From positions 13,275,182 through 13,339,181 of the forward strand of contig OZ026847.1 of assembly GCA_964023205.1 (NCBI GenBank): DNA of 64,000 nt, written 5' to 3'. The translations under genes and the position numbers were made by a program. Positions 35,608 through 51,500 of this stretch are shown in pieces (position 1 is the stretch's first letter; the number at the start of each line of letters is the position of its first letter). The stretch comes from Lutraria lutraria. Its lineage: Eukaryota; Mollusca; Bivalvia; Venerida; Mactridae. Below the pieces are notes generated by a model. It made no database searches. It was not told the DNA's origin and worked only from the letters and a program-made list of their open reading frames with translations.

Positions 35608-36532
35608 ATAAGTTTATGTGAAGTCAATATATTCAATCATGCATTATGTAACATGCTCAGCCTATCATCAAGTATGACACCATCTGAATTTTCCACACTT
35701 TCCGAATTACTGGTTCCATCTCTCAAACTTCATCCTTAGTGAAAGCGTCCACAAACAACTAGTTTGACAAAGATTCCTTACTTTATTCCTGCTGATGACA
35801 ACCGCATATACTGTAACCCCTATATAACGATCATATCCAAACAAGCCTACTGGGTCATGAGTCACTGGACTGGTACGAGGGCCTTTCAACTTGACTGGGA
35901 CACAGGAAGACAATGAAACAAATATCCACTTTGGTGTAAGGAACCTAATATGTAGTGTAAGCCTATGGACAGCTGACTCTCAGACAAAACCTCAGGCAGA
36001 CAGATCCGGACTGTGATTAATGCAATTGAATATTGACAAGCATGAAACATTTGAAAATACATGAACACCTGAATACAAAGGTAAATATACTTTACAATAA
36101 TCAAAATATTACACAATGCAAACTTACTTAATTTTAATTCATTATACAGAAAGAAACATACATTAAATGCTGGAAGTTTAACTAACCACATAGATATATG
36201 GATGAGAAAATGAGATGGAAAAATACTGATCTTTCTAGTGTGCTGAATATCAAGGGCATCCACATATCACCATCATCCCATTGTATCCACATCAGTTGAC
36301 CTGGCAAAAGATAAAACAGAACGGCAGTTAGAATGTGATCAAAAGGGGATTAGTAACGTGACACACCCAGTTCGATTCCCAGTCATGGCAGGTAATTCCT
36401 GTACATAAAATTCATAAATAAATATTGAGAAGTGTCAGGTAGTACTGGTTAGAATACAGTCCAGGAAAACTGGTTAGCTGAATCCTACTCTCCAATTCGA
36501 TTTGTAGAGGCATCTTTGTCCAGATCCAGAGT
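35608..36532 (+). repeat. short (925-bp) satellite variant, first copy
   Basis: Compared with the 1527-bp unit, two segments are absent: about 80 bp after GGTAAATATA (near 36090) and about 520 bp between TTCATTATACAGAAA and GAAACATACATTAAATG (near 36150). The retained part between and after the gaps also carries private substitutions (ATAATCAAAATATTACACAATG, GAAGTTTAACTAACC, GAGAAAATGAGATGG), shared by the other S copies at 39587, 42039, 46018, 48470 and 50922. All S copies therefore descend from one rearranged unit that had diverged before it was amplified. Confidence 0.88.
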
Positions 36533-39500
36533 ATAAGTTTATGTGAAGTCAATATATTCAATCATGCATTATGTAACATGCTCAGCATATCATCAAGTAT
36601 GACACCATCTGAATTTTCCACACTTTCCGAATTACTGGTTCCATCTCTCAAACTTCATCCTTAGTGAAAGCGTCCACAAACAACTAGTTTGACAAAGATT
36701 CCTTACTTTATTCCTGCTGATGACAACCGCATATACTGTAACCCCTATATAACGATCATATCCAAACAAGCCTACTGGGTCATGAGTCACTGGACTGGTA
36801 CGAGGGCCTTTCAACTTGACTGGGACACAGGAAGACAATGAAACAAATATCCACTTTGGTGTAAGGAACCTAATATGTAGTGTAAGCCTATGGACAGCTG
36901 ACTCTCAGACAAAACCTCAGGCAGACAGATCCGGACTGTGATTAATGCAATTGAATATTGACAAGCATGAAACATTTGAAAATACATGAACACCTGAATA
37001 AATAGGTAAATATATACGGACTGTTTTAGTATACTGGTTACTTTTGCTTCTACATACAAATGATGACTCTCAGTGCAACCTACTTTACAATATTCAAAGT
37101 ATAACACTGTGCAAACTTACTTAATTTTAATTCATTATGCAGAAATCATAAACTTTGTTTCCATTCAATTTCTGCATTATCGGACATATTTTTTTTTAGA
37201 TTTTAGTGCAGGAAGAAAATGCTATGCCAGTGCGCTAAAAGTTATCAGTTAAATATAGTCCAAATTAAATTAGGCATGCAGGCCTGATGCAGAAACACCA
37301 CCTAAAGTGCCCGGTGGCGTTCGACATGTTGTAGCCTTGAGCCTTTAATCAAGTTTTTGCTGGACATAACACAATCATCCTACATGCACCAGTGTTCAGA
37401 CAAACACAAAAATCAAACAAATGCACCAAGAATCACTATCAGAACTTAGCCATACACAAAATGAAGTGATTAATAAATTACTTTCCTTGTTTGCAAATAA
37501 GCTTTGATGTGATATATCGTGTTTACCAGAATAATTATTTATTTGGTTATACTTTGTTGTTTTTTTAATCACATAATGACAAAATTCTTAGTACTACTGA
37601 ACATAAACTTGATAAGAAGTGGAGTTCGAAATGCTCTACTGCATCCAAACCAATATAAAATGAAAAATATCCTGAAAAGAAACATACATTAAATGCTGGA
37701 AGTCTAAACTAAACACATAGATATATGGATGAGAGAATGAGATAGAAATATACTAATCTTTTTAGTATGCTGGATATCAAGGGCATCCACATATCACCAT
37801 CATCCCATTGTATCCACATCAGTTGACCTGGCAAAAGAGAAAACAGAACGGCAGTTAGAATGTGATCAAAAGGGGATTAGTAACGTGACACACCCAGTTC
37901 GATTCCCAGTCATGGCAGGTAATTCCTGTACATAAAATTCATAAATAAATATTGAGAAGTGTCAGGTAGTACTGGTTAGAATACAGTCCAGGAAAACTGG
38001 TTAGCTGAATCCTACTCTCCAATTCGATTTGTAGAGGCATCTTTGTCCAGATCCAGAGTATAAGTTTATGTGAAGTCAATATATTCAATCATGCATTATG
38101 TAACATGCTCAGCCTATCATCAAGTATGACACCATCTGAATTTTCCACACTTTCCGAATTACTGGTTCCATCTCTCAAACTTCATCCTTAGTGAAAGCGT
38201 CCACAAACAACTAGTTTGACAAAGATTCCTTACTTTATTCCTGCTGATGACAACCGCATATACTGTAACCCCTATATAACGATCATATCCAAACAAGCCT
38301 ACTGGGTCATGAGTCACTGGACTGGTACGAGGGCCTTTCAACTTGACTGGGACACAGGAAGACAATGAAACAAATATCCACTTTGGTGTAAGGAACCTAA
38401 TATGTAGTGTAAGCCTATGGACAGCTGACTCTCAGACAAAACCTCAGGCAGACAGATCCGGACTGTGATTAATGCAATTGAATATTGACAAGCATGAAAC
38501 ATTTGAAAATACATGAACACCTGAATAAATAGGTAAATATATACGGACTGTTTTAGTATACTGGTTACTTTTGCTTCTACATACAAATGATGACTCTCAG
38601 TGCAACCTACTTTACAATATTCAAAGTATAACACTGTGCAAACTTACTTAATTTTAATTCATTATGCAGAAATCATAAACTTTGTTTCCATTCAATTTCT
38701 GCATTATCGGACATATTTTTTTTTAGATTTTAGTGCAGGAAGAAAATGCTATGCCAGTGCGCTAAAAGTTATCAGTTAAATATAGTCCAAATTAAATTAG
38801 GCATGCAGGCCTGATGCAGAAACACCACCTAAAGTGCCCGGTGGCGTTCGACATGTTGTAGCCTTGAGCCTTTAATCAAGTTTTTGCTGGACATAACACA
38901 ATCATCCTACATGCACCAGTGTTCAGACAAACACAAAAATCAAACAAATGCACCAAGAATCACTATCAGAACTTAGCCATACACAAAATGAAGTGATTAA
39001 TAAATTACTTTCCTTGTTTGCAAATAAGCTTTGATGTGATATATCGTGTTTACCAGAATAATTATTTATTTGGTTATACTTTGTTGTTTTTTTAATCACA
39101 TAATGACAAAATTCTTAGTACTACTGAACATAAACTTGATAAGAAGTGGAGTTCGAAATGCTCTACTGCATCCAAACCAATATAAAATGAAAAATATCCT
39201 GAAAAGAAACATACATTAAATGCTGGAAGTCTAAACTAAACACATAGATATATGGATGAGAGAATGAGATAGAAATATACTAATCTTTTTAGTATGCTGG
39301 ATATCAAGGGCATCCACATATCACCATCATCCCATTGTATCCACATCAGTTGACCTGGCAAAAGAGAAAACAGAACGGCAGTTAGAATGTGATCAAAAGG
39401 GGATTAGTAACGTGACACACCCAGTTCGATTCCCAGTCATGGCAGGTAATTCCTGTACATAAAATTCATAAATAAATATTGAGAAGTGTCAGGTAGTACT

Positions 39501-42500
39501 GGTTAGAATACAGTCCAGGAAAACTGGTTAGCTGAATCCTACTCTCCAATTCGATTTGTAGAGGCATCTTTGTCCAGATCCAGAGTATAAGTTTATGTGA
39601 AGTCAATATATTCAATCATGCATTATGTAACATGCTCAGCCTATCATCAAGTATGACACCATCTGAATTTTCCACACTTTCCGAATTACTGGTTCCATCT
39701 CTCAAACTTCATCCTTAGTGAAAGCGTCCACAAACAACTAGTTTGACAAAGATTCCTTACTTTATTCCTGCTGATGACAACCGCATATACTGTAACCCCT
39801 ATATAACGATCATATCCAAACAAGCCTACTGGGTCATGAGTCACTGGACTGGTACGAGGGCCTTTCAACTTGACTGGGACACAGGAAGACAATGAAACAA
39901 ATATCCACTTTGGTGTAAGGAACCTAATATGTAGTGTAAGCCTATGGACAGCTGACTCTCAGACAAAACCTCAGGCAGACAGATCCGGACTGTGATTAAT
40001 GCAATTGAATATTGACAAGCATGAAACATTTGAAAATACATGAACACCTGAATACAAAGGTAAATATACTTTACAATAATCAAAATATTACACAATGCAA
40101 ACTTACTTAATTTTAATTCATTATACAGAAAGAAACATACATTAAATGCTGGAAGTTTAACTAACCACATAGATATATGGATGAGAAAATGAGATAGAAA
40201 AATACTGATCTTTCTAGTGTGCTGAATATCAAGGGCATCCACATATCACCATCATCCCATTGTATCCACATCAGTTGACCTGGCAAAAGATAAAACAGAA
40301 CGGCAGTTAGAATGTGATCAAAAGGGGATTAGTAACGTGACACACCCAGTTCGATTCCCAGTCATGGCAGGTAATTCCTGTACATAAAATTCATAAATAA
40401 ATATTGAGAAGTGTCAGGTAGTACTGGTTAGAATACAGTCCAGGAAAACTGGTTAGCTGAATCCTACTCTCCAATTCGATTTGTAGAGGCATCTTTGTCC
40501 AGATCCAGAGTATAAGTTTATGTGAAGTCAATATATTCAATCATGCATTATGTAACATGCTCAGCATATCATCAAGTATGACACCATCTGAATTTTCCAC
40601 ACTTTCCGAATTACTGGTTCCATCTCTCAAACTTCATCCTTAGTGAAAGCGTCCACAAACAACTAGTTTGACAAAGATTCCTTACTTTATTCCTGCTGAT
40701 GACAACCGCATATACTGTAACCCCTATATAACGATCATATCCAAACAAGCCTACTGGGTCATGAGTCACTGGACTGGTACGAGGGCCTTTCAACTTGACT
40801 GGGACACAGGAAGACAATGAAACAAATATCCACTTTGGTGTAAGGAACCTAATATGTAGTGTAAGCCTATGGACAGCTGACTCTCAGACAAAACCTCAGG
40901 CAGACAGATCCGGACTGTGATTAATGCAATTGAATATTGACAAGCATGAAACATTTGAAAATACATGAACACCTGAATAAAAAGGTAAATATATACGGAC
41001 TGTTTTAGTATACTGGTTACTTTTGCTTCTACATACAAATGATGACTCTCAGTGCAACCTACTTTACAATATTCAAAGTATAACACTGTGCAAACTTACT
41101 TAATTTTAATTCATTATGCAGAAATCATAAACTTTGTTTCCTTTCAATTTCTGCATTATCGGACATATTTTTTTTTAGATTTTAGTGCAGGAAGAAAATG
41201 CTATGCCAGTGCGCTAAAAGTTATCAGTTAAATATAGTCCAAATTAAATTAGGCATGCAGGCCTGATGCAGAAACACCACCTAAAGTGCCCGGTGGCGTT
41301 CGACATGTTGTAGCCTTGAGCCTTTAATCAAGTTTTTGCTGGACATAACACAATCATCCTACATGCACCAGTGTTCAGACAAACACAAAAATCAAACAAA
41401 TGCACCAAGAATCACTATCAGAACTTAGCCATACACAAAATGAAGTGATTAATAAATTACTTTCCTTGTTTGCAAATTAGCTTTGATGTGATATATCGTG
41501 TTTACCAGAATAATTATTTATTTGGTTATACTTTGTTGTTTTTTTAATCACATAATGACAAAATTCTTAGTACTACTGAACATAAACTTGATAAGAAGTG
41601 GAGTTCGAAATGCTCTACTGCATCCAAACCAATATAAAATGAAAAATATCCTGAAAAGAAACATACATTAAATGCTGGAAGTCTAAACTAAACATATAGA
41701 TATATGGATGAGAGAATGAGATAGAAATATACTAATCTTTTTAGTATGCTGGATATCAAGGGCATCCACATATCACCATCATCCCATTGTATCCACATCA
41801 GTTGACCTGGCAAAAGAGAAAACAGAACGGCAGTTAGAATGTGATCAAAAGGGGATTAGTAACGTGACACACCCAGTTCGATTCCCAGTCATGGCAGGTA
41901 ATTCCTGTACATAAAATTCATAAATAAATATTGAGAAGTGTCAGGTAGTACTGGTTAGAATACAGTCCAGGAAAACTGGTTAGCTGAATCCTACTCTCCA
42001 ATTCGATTTGTAGAGGCATCTTTGTCCAGATCCAGAGTATAAGTTTATGTGAAGTCAATATATTCAATCATGCATTATGTAACATGCTCAGCCTATCATC
42101 AAGTATGACACCATCTGAATTTTCCACACTTTCCGAATTACTGGTTCCATCTCTCAAACTTCATCCTTAGTGAAAGCGTCCACAAACAACTAGTTTGACA
42201 AAGATTCCTTACTTTATTCCTGCTGATGACAACCGCATATACTGTAACCCCTATATAACGATCATATCCAAACAAGCCTACTGGGTCATGAGTCACTGGA
42301 CTGGTACGAGGGCCTTTCAACTTGACTGGGACACAGGAAGACAATGAAACAAATATCCACTTTGGTGTAAGGAACCTAATATGTAGTGTAAGCCTATGGA
42401 CAGCTGACTCTCAGACAAAACCTCAGGCAGACAGATCCGGACTGTGATTAATGCAATTGAATATTGACAAGCATGAAACATTTGAAAATACATGAACACC

Positions 42501-45500
42501 TGAATACAAAGGTAAATATACTTTACAATAATCAAAATATTACACAATGCAAACTTACTTAATTTTAATTCATTATACAGAAAGAAACATACATTAAATG
42601 CTGGAAGTTTAACTAACCACATAGATATATGGATGAGAAAATGAGATAGAAAAATACTGATCTTTCTAGTGTGCTGAATATCAAGGGCATCCACATATCA
42701 CCATCATCCCATTGTATCCACATCAGTTGACCTGGCATAAGATAAAACAGAACGGCAGTTAGAATGTGATCAAAAGGGGATTAGTAACGTGACACACCCA
42801 GTTCGATTCCCAGTCATGGCAGGTAATTCCTGTACATAAAATTCATAAATAAATATTGAGAAGTGTCAGGTAGTACTGGTTAGAATACAGTCCAGGAAAA
42901 CTGGTTAGCTGAATCCTACTCTCCAATTCGATTTGTAGAGGCATCTTTGTCCAGATCCAGAGTATAAGTTTATGTGAAGTCAATATATTCAATCATGCAT
43001 TATGTAACATGCTCAGCATATCATCAAGTATGACACCATCTGAATTTTCCACACTTTCCGAATTACTGGTTCCATCTCTCAAACTTCATCCTTAGTGAAA
43101 GCGTCCACAAACAACTAGTTTGACAAAGATTCCTTACTTTATTCCTGCTGATGACAACCGCATATACTGTAACCCCTATATAACGATCATATCCAAACAA
43201 GCCTACTGGGTCATGAGTCACTGGACTGGTACGAGGGCCTTTCAACTTGACTGGGACACAGGAAGACAATGAAACAAATATCCACTTTGGTGTAAGGAAC
43301 CTAATATGTAGTGTAAGCCTATGGACAGCTGACTCTCAGACAAAACCTCAGGCAGACAGATCCGGACTGTGATTAATGCAATTGAATATTGACAAGCATG
43401 AAACATTTGAAAATACATGAACACCTGAATAAAAAGGTAAATATATACGGACTGTTTAAGTATACTGGTTACTTTTGCTTCTACATACAAATGATGACTC
43501 TCAGTGCAACCTACTTTACAATATTCAAAGTATAACACTGTGCAAACTTACTTAATTTTAATTCATTATGCAGAAATCATAAACTTTGTTTCCATTCAAT
43601 TTCTGCATTATCCGACATATTTTTTTTTAGATTTTAGTGCAGGAAGAAAATGCTATGCCAGTGCGCTAAAAGTTATCAGTTAAATATTGTCCAAATTAAA
43701 TTAGGCATGCAGGCCTGATGCAGAAACACCACCTAAAGTGCCCGGTGGCGTTCGACATGTTGTAGCCTTGAGCCTTTAATCAAGTTTTTGCTGGACATAA
43801 CACAATCATCCTACATGCACCAGTGTTCAGACAAACACAAAAATCAAACAAATGCACCAAGAATCACTATCAGAACTTAGCCATACACAAAATGAAGTGA
43901 TTAATAAATTACTTTCCTTGTTTGCAAATTAGCTTTGATGTGATATATCGTGTTTACCAGAATAATTATTTATTTGGTTATACTTTGTTGTTTTTTTAAT
44001 CACATAATGACAAAATTCTTAGTACTACTGAACATAAACTTGATAAGAAGTGGAGTTCGAAATGCTCTACTGCATCCAAACCAATATAAAATGAAAAATA
44101 TCCTGAAAAGGAACATACATTAAATGCTGGAAGTCTAAACTAAACACATAGATATATGGATGAGAGAATGAGATAGAAATATACTAATCTTTTTAGTATG
44201 CTGGATATCAAGGGCATCCACATATCACCATCATCCCATTGTATCCACATCAGTTGACCTGGCAAAAGAGAAAACAGAACGGCAGTTAGAATGTGATCAA
44301 AAGGGGATTAGTAACGTGACACACCCAGTTCGATTCCCAGTCATGGCAGGTAATTCCTGTACATAAAATTCATAAATAAATATTGAGAAGTGTCAGGTAG
44401 TACTGGTTAGAATACAGTCCAGGAAAACTGGTTAGCTGAATCCTACTCTCCAATTCGATTTGTAGAGGCATCTTTGTCCAGATCCAGAGTATAAGTTTAT
44501 GTGAAGTCAATATATTCAATCATGCATTATGTAACATGCTCAGCCTATCATCAAGTATGACACCATCTGAATTTTCCACACTTTCCGAATTACTGGTTCC
44601 ATCTCTCAAACTTCATCCTTAGTGAAAGCGTCCACAAACAACTAGTTTGACAAAGATTCCTTACTTTATTCCTGCTGATGACAACCGCATATACTGTAAC
44701 CCCTATATATCGATCATATCCAAACAAGCCTACTGGGTCATGAGTCACTGGACTGGTACGAGGGCCTTTCAACTTGACTGGGACACAGGAAGACAATGAA
44801 ACAAATATCCACTTTGGTGTAAGGAACCTAATATGTAGTGTAAGCCTATGGACAGCTGACTCTCAGACAAAACCTCAGGCAGACAGATCCGGACTGTGAT
44901 TAATGCAATTGAATATTGACAAGCATGAAACATTTGAAAATACATGAACACCTGAATAAAAAGGTAAATATATACGGACTGTTTTAGTATACTGGTTACT
45001 TTTGCTTCTACATACAAATGATGACTCTCAGTGCAACCTACTTTACAATATTCAAAGTATAACACTGTGCAAACTTACTTAATTTTAATTCATTATGCAG
45101 AAATCATAAACTTTGTTTCCATTCAATTTCTGCATTATCCGACATATTTTTTTTTAGATTTTAGTGCAGGAAGAAAATGCTATGCCAGTGCGCTAAAAGT
45201 TATCAGTTAAATATTGTCCAAATTAAATTAGGCATGCAGGCCTGATGCAGAAACACCACCTAAAGTGCCCGGTGGCGTTCGACATGTTGTAGCCTTGAGC
45301 CTTTAATCAAGTTTTTGCTGGACATAACACAATCATCCTACATGCACCAGTGTTCAGACAAACACAAAAATCAAACAAATGCACCAAGAATCACTATCAG
45401 AACTTAGCCATACACAAAATGAAGTGATTAATAAATTACTTTCCTTGTTTGCAAATTAGCTTTGATGTGATATATCGTGTTTACCAGAATAATTATTTAT

Positions 45501-48500
45501 TTGGTTATACTTTGTTGTTTTTTTAATCACATAATGACAAAATTCTTAGTACTACTGAACATAAACTTGATAAGAAGTGGAGTTCGAAATGCTCTACTGC
45601 ATCCAAACCAATATAAAATGAAAAATATCCTGAAAAGAAACATACATTAAATGCTGGAAGTCTAAACTAAACACATAGATATATGGATGAGAGAATGAGA
45701 TAGAAATATACTAATCTTTTTAGTATGCTGGATATCAAGGGCATCCACATATCACCATCATCCCATTGTATCCACATCAGTTGACCTGGCAAAAGAGAAA
45801 ACAGAACGGCAGTTAGAATGTGATCAAAAGGGGATTAGTAACGTGACACACCCAGTTCGATTCCCAGTCATGGCAGGTAATTCCTGTACATAAAATTCAT
45901 AAATAAATATTGAGAAGTGTCAGGTAGTACTGGTTAGAATACAGTCCAGGAAAACTGGTTAGCTGAATCCTACTCTCCAATTCGATTTGTAGAGGCATCT
46001 TTGTCCAGATCCAGAGTATAAGTTTATGTGAAGTCAATATATTCAATCATGCATTATGTAACATGCTCAGCCTATCATCAAGTATGACACCATCTGAATT
46101 TTCCACACTTTCCGAATTACTGGTTCCATCTCTCAAACTTCATCCTTAGTGAAAGCGTCCACAAACAACTAGTTTGACAAAGATTCCTTACTTTATTCCT
46201 GCTGATGACAACCGCATATACTGTAACCCCTATATAACGATCATATCCAAACAAGCCTACTGGGTCATGAGTCACTGGACTGGTACGAGGGCCTTTCAAC
46301 TTGACTGGGACACAGGAAGACAATGAAACAAATATCCACTTTGGTGTAAGGAACCTAATATGTAGTGTAAGCCTATGGACAGCTGACTCTCAGACAAAAC
46401 CTCAGGCAGACAGATCCGGACTGTGATTAATGCAATTGAATATTGACAAGCATGAAACATTTGAAAATACATGAACACCTGAATACAAAGGTAAATATAC
46501 TTTACAATAATCAAAATATTACACAATGCAAACTTACTTAATTTTAATTCATTATACAGAAAGAAACATACATTAAATGCTGGAAGTTTAACTAACCACA
46601 TAGATATATGGATGAGAAAATGAGATAGAAAAATACTGATCTTTCTAGTGTGCTGAATATCAAGGGCATCCACATATCACCATCATCCCATTGTATCCAC
46701 ATCAGTTGACCTGGCAAAAGATAAAACAGAACGGCAGTTAGAATGTGATCAAAAGGGGATTAGTAACGTGACACACCCAGTTCGATTCCCAGTCATGGCA
46801 GGTAATTCCTGTACATAAAATTCATAAATAAATATTGAGAAGTGTCAGGTAGTACTGGTTAGAATACAGTCCAGGAAAACTGGTTAGCTGAATCCTACTC
46901 TCCAATTCGATTTGTAGAGGCATCTTTGTCCAGATCCAGAGTATAAGTTTATGTGAAGTCAATATATTCAATCATGCATTATGTAACATGCTCAGCCTAT
47001 CATCAAGTATGACACCATCTGAATTTTCCACACTTTCCGAATTACTGGTTCCATCTCTCAAACTTCATCCTTAGTGAAAGCGTCCACAAACAACTAGTTT
47101 GACAAAGATTCCTTACTTTATTCCTGCTGATGACAACCGCATATACTGTAACCCCTATATAACGATCATATCCAAACAAGCCTACTGGGTCATGAGTCAC
47201 TGGACTGGTACGAGGGCCTTTCAACTTGACTGGGACACAGGAAGACAATGAAACAAATATCCACTTTGGTGTAAGGAACCTAATATGTAGTGTAAGCCTA
47301 TGGACAGCTGACTCTCAGACAAAACCTCAGGCAGACAGATCCGGACTGTGATTAATGCAATTGAATATTGACAAGCATGAAACATTTGAAAATACATGAA
47401 CACCTGAATAAAAAGGTAAATATATACGGACTGTTTTAGTATACTGGTTACTTTTGCTTCTACATACAAATGATGACTCTCAGTGCAACCTACTTTACAA
47501 TATTCAAAGTATAACACTGTGCAAACTTACTTAATTTTAATTCATTATGCAGAAATCATAAACTTTGTTTCCATTCAATTTCTGCATTATCCGACATATT
47601 TTTTTTTAGATTTTAGTGCAGGAAGAAAATGCTATGCCAGTGCGCTAAAAGTTATCAGTTAAATATTGTCCAAATTAAATTAGGCATGCAGGCCTGATGC
47701 AGAAACACCACCTAAAGTGCCCGGTGGCGTTCGACATGTTGTAGCCTTGAGCCTTTAATCAAGTTTTTGCTGGACATAACACAATCATCCTACATGCACC
47801 AGTGTTCAGACAAACACAAAAATCAAACAAATGCACCAAGAATCACTATCAGAACTTAGCCATACACAAAATGAAGTGATTAATAAATTACTTTCCTTGT
47901 TTGCAAATTAGCTTTGATGTGATATATCGTGTTTACCAGAATAATTATTTATTTGGTTATGCTTTGTTGTTTTTTTAATCACATAATGACAAAATTCTTA
48001 GTACTACTGAACATAAACTTGATAAGAAGTGGAGTTCGAAATGCTCTACTGCATCCAAACCAATATAAAATTAAAAATATCCTGAAAAGGAACATACATT
48101 AAATGCTGGAAGTCTAAACTAAACACATAGATATATGGATGAGAGAATGAGATAGAAATATACTAATCTTTTTAGTATGCTGGATATCAAGGGCATCCAC
48201 ATATCACCATCATCCCATTGTATCCACATCAGTTGACCTGGCAAAAGAGAAAACAGAACGGCAGTTAGAATGTGATCAAAAGGGGATTAGTAACGTGACA
48301 CACCCAGTTCGATTCCCAGTCATGGCAGGTAATTCCTGTACATAAAATTCATAAATAAATATTGAGAAGTGTCAGGTAGTACTGGTTAGAATACAGTCCA
48401 GGAAAACTGGTTAGCTGAATCCTACTCTCCAATTCGATTTGTAGAGGCATCTTTGTCCAGATCCAGAGTATAAGTTTATGTGAAGTCAATATATTCAATC

Positions 48501-51500
48501 ATGCATTATGTAACATGCTCAGCCTATCATCAAGTATGACACCATCTGAATTTTCCACACTTTCCGAATTACTGGTTCCATCTCTCAAACTTCATCCTTA
48601 GTGAAAGCGTCCACAAACAACTAGTTTGACAAAGATTCCTTACTTTATTCCTGCTGATGACAACCGCATATACTGTAACCCCTATATAACGATCATATCC
48701 AAACAAGCCTACTGGGTCATGAGTCACTGGACTGGTACGAGGGCCTTTCAACTTGACTGGGACACAGGAAGACAATGAAACAAATATCCACTTTGGTGTA
48801 AGGAACCTAATATGTAGTGTAAGCCTATGGACAGCTGACTCTCAGACAAAACCTCAGGCAGACAGATCCGGACTGTGATTAATGCAATTGAATATTGACA
48901 AGCATGAAACATTTGAAAATACATGAACACCTGAATACAAAGGTAAATATACTTTACAATAATCAAAATATTACACAATGCAAACTTACTTAATTTTAAT
49001 TCATTATACAGAAAGAAACATACATTAAATGCTGGAAGTTTAACTAACCACATAGATATATGGATGAGAAAATGAGATAGAAAAATACTGATCTTTCTAG
49101 TGTGCTGAATATCAAGGGCATCCACATATCACCATCATCCCATTGTATCCACATCAGTTGACCTGGCAAAAGAGAAAACAGAACGGCAGTTAGAATGTGA
49201 TCAAAAGGGGATTAGTAACGTGACACACCCAGTTCGATTCCCAGTCATGGCAGGTAATTCCTGTACATAAAATTCATAAATAAATATTGAGAAGTGTCAG
49301 GTAGTACTGGTTAGAATACAGTCCAGGAAAACTGGTTAGCTGAATCCTACTCTCCAATTCGATTTGTAGAGGCATCTTTGTCCAGATCCAGAGTATAAGT
49401 TTATGTGAAGTCAATATATTCAATCATGCATTATGTAACATGCTCAGCATATCATCAAGTATGACACCATCTGAATTTTCCACACTTTCCGAATTACTGG
49501 TTCCATCTCTCAAACTTCATCCTTAGTGAAAGCGTCCACAAACAACTAGTTTGACAAAGATTCCTTACTTTATTCCTGCTGATGACAACCGCATATACTG
49601 TAACCCCTATATAACGATCATATCCAAACAAGCCTACTGGGTCATGAGTCACTGGACTGGTACGAGGGCCTTTCAACTTGACTGGGACACAGGAAGACAA
49701 TGAAACAAATATCCACTTTGGTGTAAGGAACCTAATATGTAGTGTAAGCCTATGGACAGCTGACTCTCAGACAAAACCTCAGGCAGACAGATCCGGACTG
49801 TGATTAATGCAATTGAATATTGACAAGCATGAAACATTTGAAAATACATGAACACCTGAATAAAAAGGTAAATATATACGGACTGTTTTAGTATACTGGT
49901 TACTTTTGCTTCTACATACAAATGATGACTCTCAGTGCAACCTACTTTACAATACTCAAAGTATAACACTGTGCAAACTTACTTAATTTTAATTCATTAT
50001 GCAGAAATCATAAACTTTGTTTCCATTCAATTTCTGCATTATCCGACATATTTTTTTTTAGATTTTAGTGCAGGAAGAAAATGCTATGCCAGTGCGCTAA
50101 AAGTTATCAGTTAAATATAGTCCAAATTAAATTAGGCATGCAGGCCTGATGCAGAAACACCACCTAAAGTGCCCGGTGGCGTTCGACATGTTGTAGCCTT
50201 GAGCCTTTAATCAAGTTTTTGCTGGACATAACACAATCATCCTACATGCACCAGTGTTCAGACAAACACAAAAATCAAACAAATGCACCAAGAATCACTA
50301 TCAGAACTTAGCCATACACAAAATGAAGTGATTAATAAATTACTTTCCTTGTTTGCAAATTAGCTTTGATGTGATATATCGTGTTTACCAGAATAATTAT
50401 TTATTTGGTTATACTTTGTTGTTTTTTTAATCACATAATGACAAAATTCTTAGTACTACTGAACATAAACTTGATAAGAAGTGGAGTTCGAAATGCTCTA
50501 CTGCATCCAAACCAATATAAAATTAAAAATATCCTGAAAAGGAACATACATTAAATGCTGGAAGTCTAAACTAAACACATAGATATATGGATGAGAGAAT
50601 GAGATAGAAATATACTAATCTTTTTAGTATGCTGGATATCAAGGGCATCCACATATCACCATCATCCCATTGTATCCACATCAGTTGACCTGGCAAAAGA
50701 GAAAACAGAACGGCAGTTAGAATGTGATCAAAAGGGGATTAGTAACGTGACACACCCAGTTCGATTCCCAGTCATGGCAGGTAATTCCTGTACATAAAAT
50801 TCATAAATAAATATTGAGAAGTGTCAGGTAGTACTGGTTAGAATACAGTCCAGGAAAACTGGTTAGCTGAATCCTACTCTCCAATTCGATTTGTAGAGGC
50901 ATCTTTGTCCAGATCCAGAGTATAAGTTTATGTGAAGTCAATATATTCAATCATGCATTATGTAACATGCTCAGCCTATCATCAAGTATGACACCATCTG
51001 AATTTTCCACACTTTCCGAATTACTGGTTCCATCTCTCAAACTTCATCCTTAGTGAAAGCGTCCACAAACAACTAGTTTGACAAAGATTCCTTACTTTAT
51101 TCCTGCTGATGACAACCGCATATACTGTAACCCCTATATAACGATCATATCCAAACAAGCCTACTGGGTCATGAGTCACTGGACTGGTACGAGGGCCTTT
51201 CAACTTGACTGGGACACAGGAAGACAATGAATCAAATATCCACTTTGGTGTAAGGAACCTAATATGTAGTGTAAGCCTATGGACAGCTGACTCTCAGACA
51301 AAACCTCAGGCAGACAGATCCGGACTGTGATTAATGCAATTGAATATTGACAAGCATGAAACATTTGAAAATACATGAACACCTGAATACAAAGGTAAAT
51401 ATACTTTACAATAATCAAAATATTACACAATGCAAACTTACTTAATTTTAATTCATTATACAGAAAGAAACATACATTAAATGCTGGAAGTTTAACTAAC

